NCBI GenBank assembly: GCA_035079385.1
Contig: JAVHKY010000015.1
Coordinates: 4,526,001 to 4,590,000, forward strand
Origin: Aspidiotus rigidus
Taxonomy: Eukaryota; Arthropoda; Insecta; Hemiptera; Diaspididae
Direction: 5' to 3'
DNA: 64,000 nucleotides
Below, one piece after another: positions 1 to 13,200 of the stretch. Within the stretch, counting starts at the first letter, position 1. Every line of letters starts with the position of its first letter. The notes under the pieces were generated by a model. That model did not search any database and was not told where the DNA came from. It saw only the letters and a program-made list of their open reading frames with translations. A program made the translations under genes and the position numbers.

Positions 1-963
1 GTTCATGGACAGAATTTCAATTTTTCCTTCTAGCATATCGGCTTTGCAACCACCACGAAAAACAAAATCTCTTGTAATTATCACGAAAAATTTTAATAAG
101 TTCCTCTGACACGTACATTAAAACTCTAATAAATACGCTAAATGTGAATTCTTAATTATACAAAAAAAAAAAAGAAGTACTCGCTTTGCGATTAAGAGAA
201 AAGGAAAAATGGGAGAAAAAAATTAAAGCAAGACTTACACGTTAAAAACGGATAAAAACCATAAAATAAAATATCACATCGAAATCGCTACCTATACTGT
301 ATAGTCAGCAGAAAAAAAAACAAAAGAGGTAGCAACTAATAATAAAATCCAATAGTGAATTATCCGAAAAATTAAGGGGTGGCTCACTTCTATCCTGAAT
401 AATTCAATTCTGTAGCTCTTCTTCGTATCTCATTTCATTTTAACGAGCTCGAGAAAGAAGAGAGAGTGTAACAAACTACAAATGTACGAGATTTAAGTAT
501 CCGTAACCCGCACCTTTCTTCAATGAATCGGCTCTGAAGTATTCGAATTTAATAATTGAGACTTTTGAAAATCACTTACTTATAATAAAAATGAAACAAA
601 AAATTTTGAATATTGTCACAAACGAGGTCAATAAAGAGAGAAATAGTACGTTACTACAAAAATTTTCATCCATACTTTTTCCATCATTGATACATCATTT
701 TCATCTTTTGCTGAAATAATTTCTCGTCGTACTTATTGTACTTTTAAAAAAGCGTTAACCCATACCGCTACATTCTATGTATCATATAATATAATACAAT
801 TCAAGAACCGAATCGGCTCAATTTACAATCGATAAACAATTCTGCAGTAAAAAAGAAAATCAAATATCAACATTATAACATAAGTAAAAAAAGAAAACAG
901 GATGAGGAGCAGGAATAGTAAAAGCTAGACGTGTGTTTGTTACCCTTTTGAAACTATTACGAA
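1..963. other. Hectd1 3' flank / probable 3' UTR
   Basis: AT-rich, no gene seen. On the minus strand no AATAAA is present; variant ATTAAA signals occur at 548-553 and 92-97. The 3' end of the transcript is therefore not defined and may lie outside the window. Confidence 0.5.
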
Positions 964-1246
964 TTAATTAAGATGGAAGCCTTTTTCACGAGTCGCAGTC
1001 AATAAACGTTCCCGCAGTATTTCTTCGGTCGGGTAGTCGGGTAATTTCAGATAATGTACGCACGTGTTCACAGATGGATAACTGCCCTCACCAGCATCCA
1101 CTTTGCGAACGACCGTCAGTCGCGGATACAAATTGGCTAAACCACCCGGAGGCAATGAGGAACAGCCAGTAGTGAATTGTAAAAATGATTTACGCTCTTC
1201 GGCCGACATATTCACCAAGACGTTTACGAATCGCAAAAAGCCCGGA
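964..1246 (-). CDS. Hectd1: Hectd1 exon 37 (residues 2417-2510 and stop), catalytic C-lobe
   Basis: Encodes the HECT C-lobe. The catalytic cysteine is in [12 protein letters not shown], codon at 1162-1164. The tail [20 protein letters not shown] and the extreme C-terminus EKGFHLN match the family; the TAA stop is at 964-966. Confidence 0.97.
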
Positions 1247-4200
1247 CTGCAAAAAAATGAATGAAATTTATTAGAACGTTGATACGAGGAACTGAATTTA
1301 TAAACTTCCGACTACTTACCTGTCTTTGGTGTAGCCTAACTTCGGATCAGTATAGTTGAGCAAGTCTTCGCGCGTCCAGTGTGGATTTTGGTCTCCGCAT
1401 AACATTAAACGAATTTCTTGAGGCGTAAACGCGCTCAATTTACTCAATGGGAATACACGATTGAAACCGTCACGGAACGCTTCCATTTGTCTTCGAATAC
1501 CGACTTCGTGGTAGAATTTGTAACTGAGATCTATATATTCGTCCACATTTTCCACTGTTACCTGAAAAATTACAAGACGAAAAGTTTCACTCTCATTCTG
1601 ATTGCGTTCTTCTGCCTAAAATAATAACAAATTCTCACTTCAACATCCGTTCCATTTTTAATCAAATCGGCAGAATGGAAACCAAAGACACGAGACGATG
1701 GTAGATAGGTGAATGTTAATGCGAGATCTTCGAGACGTACAGCCGGTTCAGTCGTCGAGTCGTTCAACGATAGATTCTGTATTTGACAAGTTTTAGCCTC
1801 CAACGAAAGCGTATTATCGTACGCTATTTTCGATTTACGATTCGATAATTCTTTCATCTGTAGTAGGAATTTGCTACGCAGCGGATCCACATCTTCTAAG
1901 TCTTTTTCATTCAAAATACCCGCAAACCACGGTTTACCGGATTCGTCCGTCGATTTTGGAGGGTCGTCCGCCATCAGTTCTTGTTCTTTTTCACTCTCTT
2001 CCGAGATGAACGACGACACCATAAGATCTTCTTCGATAGTATTAGTCTTTAGTGGCAGTCCAATTCTACAGGAAAGAAATAAGCTAATCTCGTCACCTGC
2101 TTTGAGGAATTATTCTCAGCATTATGAGAAACTTACCTCTCGTGAATGTTTGTGTGTATCTCTCCTTGACATAACAGTTTTAGGAAGGGTGTCGACAATG
2201 GCAAATCGACCAAACGATTATCCTGCAAGACTTTCGCCAAGAAAATACCAAGAAACCAAAAATGCTTAACCGCGCGATCACATTGCTCCGAATTTTGAAT
2301 GAGAGGTGCCGGGAACAAGCCTGTCGTTCGACGTACATAGTAACCGGGTGGTTTCAGGCCCTCACCAAGATCCACCGGGGTAGCGTTAACTGTGCCGTCC
2401 AAAATTTCGTCGTCGTCGCAGAGCCAAATGCCTGAAATTCAAGATCTTGCATCAGCGAAGTACTTGAAAACCTCTCATTAAAGTATCACGAGCCAACCAG
2501 CAAAACGCAAGCGGATGGAACGAAGAAGGACGAGTAAAATATGAGGGACAATCCTATTCCAGAACACTTCTCTCCTTTGAATATTTGACTATAAGTTTAG
2601 TGATAAAATCAATAGGCTACAACCAGATTTTCAAAAGAATTTTTGAGATTCTGAAATAAAAGCCTGTGCGTTCCTACCTAAATCGCGTCTTTGTAATTCA
2701 GCCGAAATAAGAGCGTAGAATTCCAAAGTCGGTCCAAGACCCGTACCCTGTTCGCCCATGAACTCGACCTGAAAAAATGGGAAAACACGTCGACGTTAAA
2801 ATAAAATACCGCCACTAATTGTAATCTTCTTTCGTATTCGAAACCGTAGAATCTAACCTCTAGAATACTCTTTCTATCGGCGTGAGTTTTCATCGCTTGT
2901 CGAGCCCACGCTAACAACTCTTCATTACGCGGCACTTTAATACGTTCGTGCTTCAGTCGACCGACGCGGAATTCGTGATTATCTTCGCGTCTCGGAGACA
3001 AACTTGGCATACGCTGTCTCTCGACGGTCACGTCACGCTGCGTTTGCAACCACACAATAGATCTGCAAGCATCGGTAACCACAAATAAGAACGCTCCGGT
3101 CTAACGAACCACCACGCTGCTGCTCTTCGCTACGAATTCTTACCTAGACGGTCCAAATGCAGTACAACTGAAATATAATTGTCTGGTTTCGAATGGGAAC
3201 ACGAACGGACACGAATGATTCAGTTCCTCGCACCAAGCTGGTAACGCTCCAGAACTCAACACCAATGGATCTTGTATTTGTTGCAACAGTTTATTCGTTA
3301 CCTTCTTGCTAGCGAATTCTTCCGCCAGTAGCACGTTCGAGTTCTCAATGACTAAACACGAAAAATAGTAGAAACACGTTAAGGACGGAAGAAAGAGCGT
3401 TTCAAATTTCGATTTTTCACATGGAACTTACATATACTGTTCTCGTTTTCTGGTTTGGTATAAATTACGAACAGATGACGAAGTAATTGTAGAACATCCT
3501 CTACCGTACAACTCATGGTCTGACAGGGTGAAACGGGTGAAGTAACGCTACCGTGAAGGTTAGACGAATTTGACTGATTACTTCCTTGACTAGTACACTT
3601 TTTACTAAACATAACTTCTTTCTTCTCGCTTTCATCTTCTTTGGCTTCTTCGTATATGATACTATAAACAAATACACCATATCTCAACCAGTTCCGAAAA
3701 TACGAATACTAAAGGATGACAAACGCTTACGTATAAACTGGTTCCCATATTTTGCGTAATTTTTCAGATCGGCTACCCGATTCAATTCGATGTATAAGTT
3801 CTTGAACCGCCTGAAATATGGTCCAATTTCCATCGCTCAAAGGAACATCAATTTCAGGTACCTATAATGAACCACAATGAAACATTCGAATCTCACGAAA
3901 GGGGAAAAACAACTGTGATGTACTTACTCCGGTCAAATTGGGTCCACGCAGAGTCAATTTTAACTTAGGCATTTGGTACACGGTTTTTTCTTCGCAGGAC
4001 ATTTCAAACTCATCGAGCCGCTCCGGAGGTGTTGGTATTTCGAGATCGGTAGTTTGATTAACGTTGGTACGACCGGGACGCGGATCGAATGCTGGGATCA
4101 AGGCTGAGAACTGACGTTTCAATACGAATTCATCGTCCCAACAACGACGTCGACTACGCACCGACGCGATCGCATGTTCTGCGGGTATGTTTCTGTTTTC

Positions 4201-7200
4201 GAAAGCATCTTCCTCCTGTTACCCAACGTATATACGTAAGAAATTGAACTCGCAGCGTTTAAAAATAATGATTTATAAATAGGAGTATTAAAGTTACGTA
4301 CCATAACTTCTTCATAATCTTCGTCATCTTCGTTCTCGTCGTCATTCTCGTCATCGTCGGGAAGTTGCTCATCGTCTTCCAGGTCAGCTAGCAAAGTAGG
4401 ACCGCGGCAGCTTTCCAAGAAATCCTGAAATTCGAAAGAATATTTTCGAATCGCGTTCGCAGAGAGGTTGTCAACTTCAGAAATTCGTACGATACTAACT
4501 TCCAAACTAACACGTTCACTATCACTGGAAGCTGAGTTCAAACTCATGGCTAATGCTTGATTAAAATTGATGGAACCACCACTCGCGTTCGAGGCGATCG
4601 TTGAGATACTGTTCTGAATCGTAATAGGTGTACTACTGTTGGTCAAACTCGGAAAACTTTGAGCTGATTGTAAAATGCCACCTGTTATCGCAAAAGTTTT
4701 TTATGTACCACGCAACATATTGATAATATTTGAAAAATTCATAAATCGTGCTGGACACTTACCGATAGAACTGGAGTTATGAGGAATGACCAAATTATTA
4801 GCTTCCATAGTCAGATAATTATTAGCATTACGAATGAAATCGCTATCTCGCCATTTTTCGTACACTTCGAAGGCTTCGATCGGAATCATACGTTCGCCGG
4901 GTAGACCTTTGATGCTGGACAGACTTCTCTGTAAAATTAAAATTCCCATTTTTGACTGACTTACACAATTTATAATTAATATAGCCTAGAAAAATGAACA
5001 GTAAAAAAACCCGAGAAAAGAACAATGGCGTGTCCCTATGTAAGAGCATGAGAAAGTTTCAACTCGTACCATTTTCAGTCGGGTGTAACAGCTCTTATTC
5101 GAAGACATATTATTCGGCGAATTTGGTAAATTCGGCAACGTATCTACTAACACGTAGGTATTGGCATTGTCTTTGGAGAATACGCGTCTCGACTGGTTGT
5201 TATTGGCGGTATTTCCGGCTGTAAACACGATTATACACAATAAAATTACAGGTCATTGAAATTTTCCAAAGAACCTAGCTCGACGAACATTTTCTTTCAT
5301 TCAGTAAGCATTTTCCTGCATCGAAAATGTTCTTACCATTCATGCGAGCTGTTTCGTCGGAGACTAGCGTTTCGATAATCGTTGATAAATCTTTATTACC
5401 GTTAGCTATATCTGGATCTCTGAGTTGCATCACAACATAGTGCTCCGATTGATCGTTCGTTTTGTCGTTTTTATTAGACGAAATATTCGCTAGTTCGGTG
5501 CGCGCTACACTAACAACGTTGTCCGTAATTTCTTGAGCGGCTTGCTGCAACAAATTAATCATATTCTATTAAATATAACATGTTTAAAAAGTTCAATATT
5601 CAAAATTATGTTTCATGAAATGATATTGTCCCCAACTTGTTGACAACTTATGAAAAATGAGCATAAGGAGGGAGAAAATATGTCTTTTTCAAAAAGAATT
5701 ACCCGGGTACACATATACTTCAATAAATGATGATTTTTTTTTTCAAATACAAAATTTATAGTCACTAAAGTCAAGTTCAAAGTAAATAAAATATGATGTG
5801 AAATTGTTACATAAAAACTAAATTAATATTTTTATTTCATTATCAATTGATAAAAATTATTGTAATAATTGAATCATCCATTCAATAGTCATAATACAAA
5901 TTTAATTTGATATTTTGATATAATATAATTTTATTTCTATTTCATTAATATTGATACTTAGTTTTGTGTAAATATTAAACTGAATATAAAGGATTAAACA
6001 GCCATGAAAATGATTAAAGGTCTCAAATTATTGAATATGGATAAGATTTGATTTAATTTGACGGTAACTATTTATTGAAAAATCAGATAAATATTTATTA
6101 GTTTGATATTTTTAATGAAATTCATTAAGGTTTGATTATTTAAATTTGTTTATACTCAATATTATTGAATTTATTCATTTTATCAATATTTAGAGCCCAT
6201 TTATTAATTACGCACCGATCTCAGGGAGATGGGATTGAAATATCCCCACATGACCTTATTTCAGGGGAGGGGGTAGAACGCCATTCTTACATAAGTTTTT
6301 TCACAGGTTAAAATCAGCAAAATTCATCCTTAGAGCGAGCAGAAAAAATTATGTATTACCAATGCAAAAATTCACAGAAAAAGTATTTTTTTCTTCTTTA
6401 GAATTTTTGGGCAAAATCATACTCAAGAGGGGAGAGGTCAAAAATGAACAAAATCTTCCTTACCTAATTAATGAATGCCTTCTTATACAAGTACAGTGAT
6501 TTTGCTTTCAATTAAATATTTGGTTATAATTCTTTTTCTTTTTCAATTACATTATTGAATTTAATACATTTAATAATAAGAACTTGTGATAGAAAAATTA
6601 CTCATATTTGATTCCTATCCCAATTATATTGATATTCAATTTCAACTGATTAGAAATTTTGTGATTAAATAAATTAAATGAATGGAATATAAATGATTAG
6701 ATACGCTTAAAAACTACTGAAAGTTTCAAATTATTGAAGATGTATAGAAAATTGATTAATTTGGTGGGAATGATTTATAAGATTCTATTTATTATGAAAA
6801 TACAAAATTAAATATATATCCCTTGGTGTGATATTTTTAATGAAATACAATTTTCTTCATTAATTTTGGATCATTGAAAACTTTTTTATATTCAATATCT
6901 ATATCAATAAATTTGTTCATTTCATCAATATTCATACAATGATTTTTGCTATCAATTCAAAATTTGGTTGTAATTCTTTTGTTTTTATTATATATTATTG
7001 AAAATTTAATCATTTAATAGTAAGAACTTGTGACAAAAAAATTACTTGATGATGGTTTTTCGAAGCAAAATAAAGTGTAATATTTGATTCGATCCCTATC
7101 CCATTCATATTGACATTTAATTTTAATAAAAAAATATTGAATACCTAAATAAATTAGATGAATTGAATAATAATTATTATTGATTAGATATCCTTAAAAA

Positions 7201-10200
7201 TTTCATCAATTTTGTAAGTATTGAAGATCAATTTAAAAAAAATTAATCAATGTGGTGGTATGAATTTATTAGAGGAACCTGTTTATAGAATTAAAATACA
7301 TAATTTATTCATAATTTTCCATTACGATTTCCTAGAAAATTTCTTCATTATTTTCAATTAAATTTTTCTCTTGTAAATATTAAATTCAAGATTAACTGTT
7401 TATAAATGGTTTTAAAAGATTTTTTTATAATAATAACAACTTGGGTCAGAAAATATACGATGATGGATCCTTGAAGCAATATATTGAGTAAACTTACTTT
7501 TGCAGCTAAGTTATCAGCCGATGCTGCCTGTTCAGTGCTGGCGACTGAAGTCTTTTGATTATTTGAATCGGTCGCGTCTGGTAAGCTTGGCGTCGAGCTG
7601 GCTTTACGACTCAGGATACTCACTATGGCGTTATTAACTTCAGCTTTTGCCGCCAACTTATTACTTTTATCTAGAGAAGAAGACAATTACGATTAAAGAG
7701 ACCCATTACACAACATACAATCGACAACTCAGTCAATACGTACGTGCAGGTGGACGTGCAGCTGGTACAGGAACATTAACGATGGGACTACTGTCTAAAG
7801 ATTCCGAGAGAATTTTCAAATCATATTTATTTTCAGCTCCCATTCTATATGAGTTGGTAGTACCGTTATCCCACGTAACGTCGATCCAACCTGTGATACG
7901 GACCAACAAGTACAATAATTACTATTCTTTAAAGATGATTCAACATGTCAAATTACTTTCAACTTACCGCTGTGTATATTACCGGTCACTGTGCCTTCAC
8001 CGGGTCCATCTTGATCCCGCCATTTCCAATCAACTCCTCTGGAGACACGAGCACCGATAGTTAGCAAATTCAAGGATTGTTTGGCAGCTCGTCTAAGCTT
8101 TTTCAGGTTGGCTTCCGCTTCTTTGGCTGCTTTTCCTAAAATTGATACAATTTACATGAAAAATATGCAGTTCAATTCCACCAACACGTTTGAATAGTCC
8201 AACTTACCCAAGTCGTCGCACACTTCTGTCACTGTGCCATAAATCTCAAAACCAGACAGAGATAAGTAGGAAGTTTGACCGGACGCGTTTTTACCCTTCT
8301 GTTGGATACGTATGTGTCTCCAGCCTTTTTTCTCATCGACTGGTGGTTGTATGTTCCATGAAGCTGTGCTACCAGGTTCATTTAGCGATGTGTCATCAAT
8401 ATGAGCGTACATCGTTAGCCATTCAATGCCGTCTTTTGAAACCTGTATTCAAACAAATTACAGGTAGTAAAAAAAAGTACCTACAACAATAATAATACGA
8501 ATTCGATAAACTCAACTTACTTGGAAATTCCAATTTCGGAGAGCAGAACGTCCATAGCCACGCGCATGCCGTAAAGTGTAACAAGTAGGCAAAACATACA
8601 AGCCGAGATCGATAGCAAACCAGGCATTTTTATCATCGTTCGTGTGACAATTCAAAGCGGCGGTATCACGACTCAAGATATCTTCTAATCGTCCGTACGG
8701 TAAATTACGTCCGTCGGATGCAGTGACTGTTACAAGGCCGTATTGAGCTGGATTTACCCATTCGGGGAAAGTTCTAGAGGAGAACGAGGAAAAAATAGAA
8801 TGATAAATTCGTCGTTAAACAACATTGTTTTAAAGTGATGTCGTATACTTACTTGGCATTCGTTCCGATCCAATATATGACGCCATTCTCGTCGAAATCG
8901 TACTGATGTTTGAATGTGAGCTTGTGGGGCGATTCTTTGGGTTTCGTAACAAAGGCGAATGTAGATCGATCATTGTCGTACCACTGTTTAGCGACCATTT
9001 TCAAAAGATATCGTTCGAGCTGAGCAACTGTGCTGAGAGGTTCCATTTTCAAGCTGCGTCCGGTTCGGTCTACCAAGGAGGTGTCGCCAACTGCTTTTTG
9101 CAAGCGGAATCGTAATTTTCTCGTCAGCGTCTGAAAAGAAGAATAGAAATAATCAACTGTTGTTCACATACGCACTACAATTTTAATTGAGAAGCTAGTT
9201 CTGTACCTGAAGGCCGTAACCAGAACCAGGAGGATCGTAAATGTAAACGGGCAACTTTTCTATCGATTCCAAAACAGAGATCAATTTGTGCACCAATACA
9301 GCGGCCGCATTATTCTCTTTGTCTTGAAGTTCGCACTATAATACAGAACACACGGACACCTTGAGCACGAATTACAAAATAATTTTGAATACGCGATTCA
9401 AATTTACGCACCTTGAATATGTTACGGAATATTCGGATTCTTTGTTTCTGTAATTTATTACGTTTGGCTGGATTGATACCCTGATCCCATACCGTCGTCG
9501 ATAGCATGGCTAGCAGCGATTGCACTAAGCCGCTGCTGTGAATCTCGTACGAGGATACCACGCCATCTTCGTGTAACAATTGTTTCAAATCGAACAACGC
9601 TGATTGAAGCATTTCTTTCCACTGAGCTGATTTTTCCTTGTTGTTTGACATGTACTGTAAGGATTCAGATCATGAGAGGAAGTTCAAAACACTAGCTAGC
9701 CTTCTGCACATGTGAGTGAAACTTACCTGTTTTTGACAAGCACGGTCGATTTGCGCTACAATAGCTCCCAACTTGGCCACTACTCCTCGAGGCTGAGCTT
9801 GAGCAACTTTGAAATATTTGTCGTAAATTTCGGTTGCGATCGTTTTAATCTGAATTCAAACAAGGTTCCATGAGTAACATTTTCGAACTTTCCTTTTTGA
9901 AACCTTGAACTAGATAACTCACTTTCAATTTTTGGGCTTCAGCTTTGGAACGCAGTCTCTTAGTTTTTCTACCCGGTATCCAAGACGTAGAGAATTCAGC
10001 ACCCATCGATGTTTCTGCCGAGAAAGTATGTTTCGTACCTCGATTGGACTCAAAAGTGAAACCAGGAAAGTCTTCACGCAATGTGGTAACCTAAATAGCG
10101 AACGAACAGAGTTTAATAAACCTCCGCTAGTATACAATTTCAGGCAGCCATTTCAATACTAACTTGCTGGCCATCAGTATTATGGATGGTGATTTCGTTA

Positions 10201-13200
10201 TCTTTGCGCGACATCAGCGACCAGTTGCCCACAACCAATCTTGTAGAGCCCGGATGCGATAAGATAGGCTGGGTATGCGTTGACGGTTTGATCATGCTAC
10301 GGACTTTTTGAAGTTTTTCTAGGAATTCACCGCGGTTCTCTGCAAGCAACCGTTTTTAATTAGTTACCCTCTTCACCTTACATCCTGCATCGTAAACATG
10401 ACCAGAATTCCTACCAGTGCTATCAGTTCCTCCTTCGGGGCTACCGCTGGAATACATGGTTGACAGTTTTCCGTCCACAACAAACCTAAACCAACCATTA
10501 CTTCCATTGGACAGCTCCAAAGCAGCTGCCTCAGACCATATATACAGACAATCTCTACCGCGACAGAAACACCATTCTTTCCAATAATAAGCACGGCCCG
10601 GAAGTATTTCTTTGGCATCCTCGCAATATTCAGTCTTTCCCGCATTTTCCTACGGACGTAGCGAAAAGAATGAGCGCGATGATGTTTTTTATCTGTTTAT
10701 ATTTTCAAAGCACCACCACGACAAACGTACCTGATGCGCCTCAGTGAGATCGTCCATCGCTCCGGTTGAACCTGTAGCCGAATTCGTCAACTGTTGCACC
10801 TTGCTGAACACACCCAATCTGGCGAAATGATCCAAAAAGATATCCTGACTCTTGATCATCAGATCTTGAATAATTTGTAGGACCATTATTTGCCCGTCGT
10901 CGTCATCCTAGAACACAGATTAACACGTTCGTTATAATTAGTAGGTTCGCGTTCGTATTTTTCTTTTTTTTTTGTTTTTTTCAGCACAAGGCCATGTAAT
11001 AATTATAGACTTGTATCAAACATTCTACCGTCTCGCCACTATAGATTAGGTGAACAATATTATTTTTAGTTTCGTTGCAGTCATTTTGCGCATCAAGCAA
11101 CACGTTTATCTAAATCAATCGTATAATACTAATTTTGAATACATATAATCGTGAAATATGAAATTAGTAAGCCGGTAATTTTTCATCTTATTGGTATGGA
11201 AGTCACGATGGAAAAAAAAGGGTTAATGACGTATGCTCATGCACCACCATAAAACAATTACCAGATTTTTCGGTATAATGTACATAGAGCGCAGACGTTC
11301 GGCTTTACGTTTTAAATAACAATCGACTATATTTTGTGGCCACCACCATAATGATTTCTAGAATACACCGTATTACTTCAATGAGCGTAGTGCATAATTC
11401 TAATCGTCGCTACCCTTTCTTAATTTGCGTTCGAAAAAAAAAAAAAAAGCTGACATACCTAACGAGGACATGCAATGTACGCTTACCTCATTATCAAGGA
11501 CGTTGGCGATAACTTCGACCAAGATAGTTCCTAGACTGCAGGCTGGCAAATCGGCGGAACATATTTCAGTCAGTAACTGCGGTTGAATGTAGTGTATCAT
11601 TTTCTTAATTAGATTCAAACTAGATTTCCTGCGCAACAATCAACACGCACGTACGACAATTACGACAAGAGTTAATTAGCGAGTGTCTCGTAATTACGAA
11701 CGTGAAGAGGATTGGTAGGTAACACTCACCTTATCGATGGTAACATGGTAGACTGAAAAGAGTTGCAAAATACTGGTAACATTCGTTTCAAGTATACCGG
11801 AGCCATTTCGGGATCGCCTTTCGGTTCTAGCGTTTCCTCTACCTCCGAGCTGCCGGCCTTCTTATCTTTATCACACGAAATCATCCATTCACCTGAAAAA
11901 ATACAACAACTTGATTGAGATTTGAGAAACATAAACCTTCACGCCCGTAACCAGAGTCGACTTGTGGCGGGAGTTTGGTGGGCCAGGTTATGAAATACTA
12001 ACCAGGTGACTGCAAGATTGTAGCTACTTCTCGGTGACCATCATCCGTCCGTTCTCGCGCTTTATCCAGAGGTGTTTTCCCATCTTCGTCACGCAGTTCG
12101 GGATTCGCTCCGTGCCGCAACAAAACCTTGGCGATATGCGGGCGCCCGAAACAGGCGGCATAGTGCAACGACGACGATCTGTGCCCCCTATTCACGTCCG
12201 CTCCGCGTTCGCACAAAAATTCCACCATTTCTTGCGTACCGAAAGCCGACGCCCAATTCAACAAGGTCTGACCAACGTCGTCCATGTAATTGACCTCCAT
12301 ACCGCTTGAATCGACCGCCTCGATCAAGGCTTCGCAGTCTTTGCTACGAATGCAGTCGATAAGTTGACGATACGATTTATCGCCCGAACTTTCGATACGC
12401 CGAAGTCTGGGAAAAACGTGAGCTGTAGCAACTGCTGCTGCGGATGTAATGCCGACCGAATTAGTAATCGTGATGCCTTTTGATATCGCTTTACGCCCTT
12501 CGAACAGAAGCACTAGAAGCAGATCCATCAATCTCATACAATCTAAGATGCATCTGAAAAAGAGACGACACGAAGAGGTGAGCGTAATTTTGCGGTTGAT
12601 CGAAATTGGCGGAGAACATGTGCTTTTAAAGTTACCTTTCGTCACCGCATAATGCTTTTTCAATCGCATCGGGTAAGTCGGACCGCAACAGATCCTAAGG
12701 AGCAATCAATAATATTACCATCTATTTCGCATCCTTATTTTAATTTCATCTGAAAATTTTTCGCTTACGTGTGTGATTGCGGGAGAGCCTCGACACAGGG
12801 CAGATAATAGGCTGATAACTGTGGAAACTGAAGCAGATGATTTCGACTCAGACAGGCCGGTACCGCTTGTGTTCAAACTTTGTGCACCTGAAAAGTACAA
12901 TATTTGAGATGAAGCTAGCGATAAGTGGGGTACTCCAGTTCTGAGGGAAAAATTGCCTTACCAGTGACAGTTGAATTGGCAGACTGCATGGGTGTGGCGG
13001 CGTCTGATAATCTGTTCAATAATTCGTTCATTAATCCGTGAGCGGCTAATGGTGCCGGGTCAACATTTCTTCTGGTGAATCTGAAATACAGAGAAATCGG
13101 GGTTGGGATAAGCGCGTAATGTCGAAAACGGACCCTTGAATGACTGGTCTCGAAGAAGTGAATGATAGTCTGGAGCACAAAACCGATAATTGACTCTCAT

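Noticed and set aside
12034..12309. Plus-strand open frames opposite exon 7
   Set aside because: They are antisense shadows of the ankyrin-repeat coding exon.
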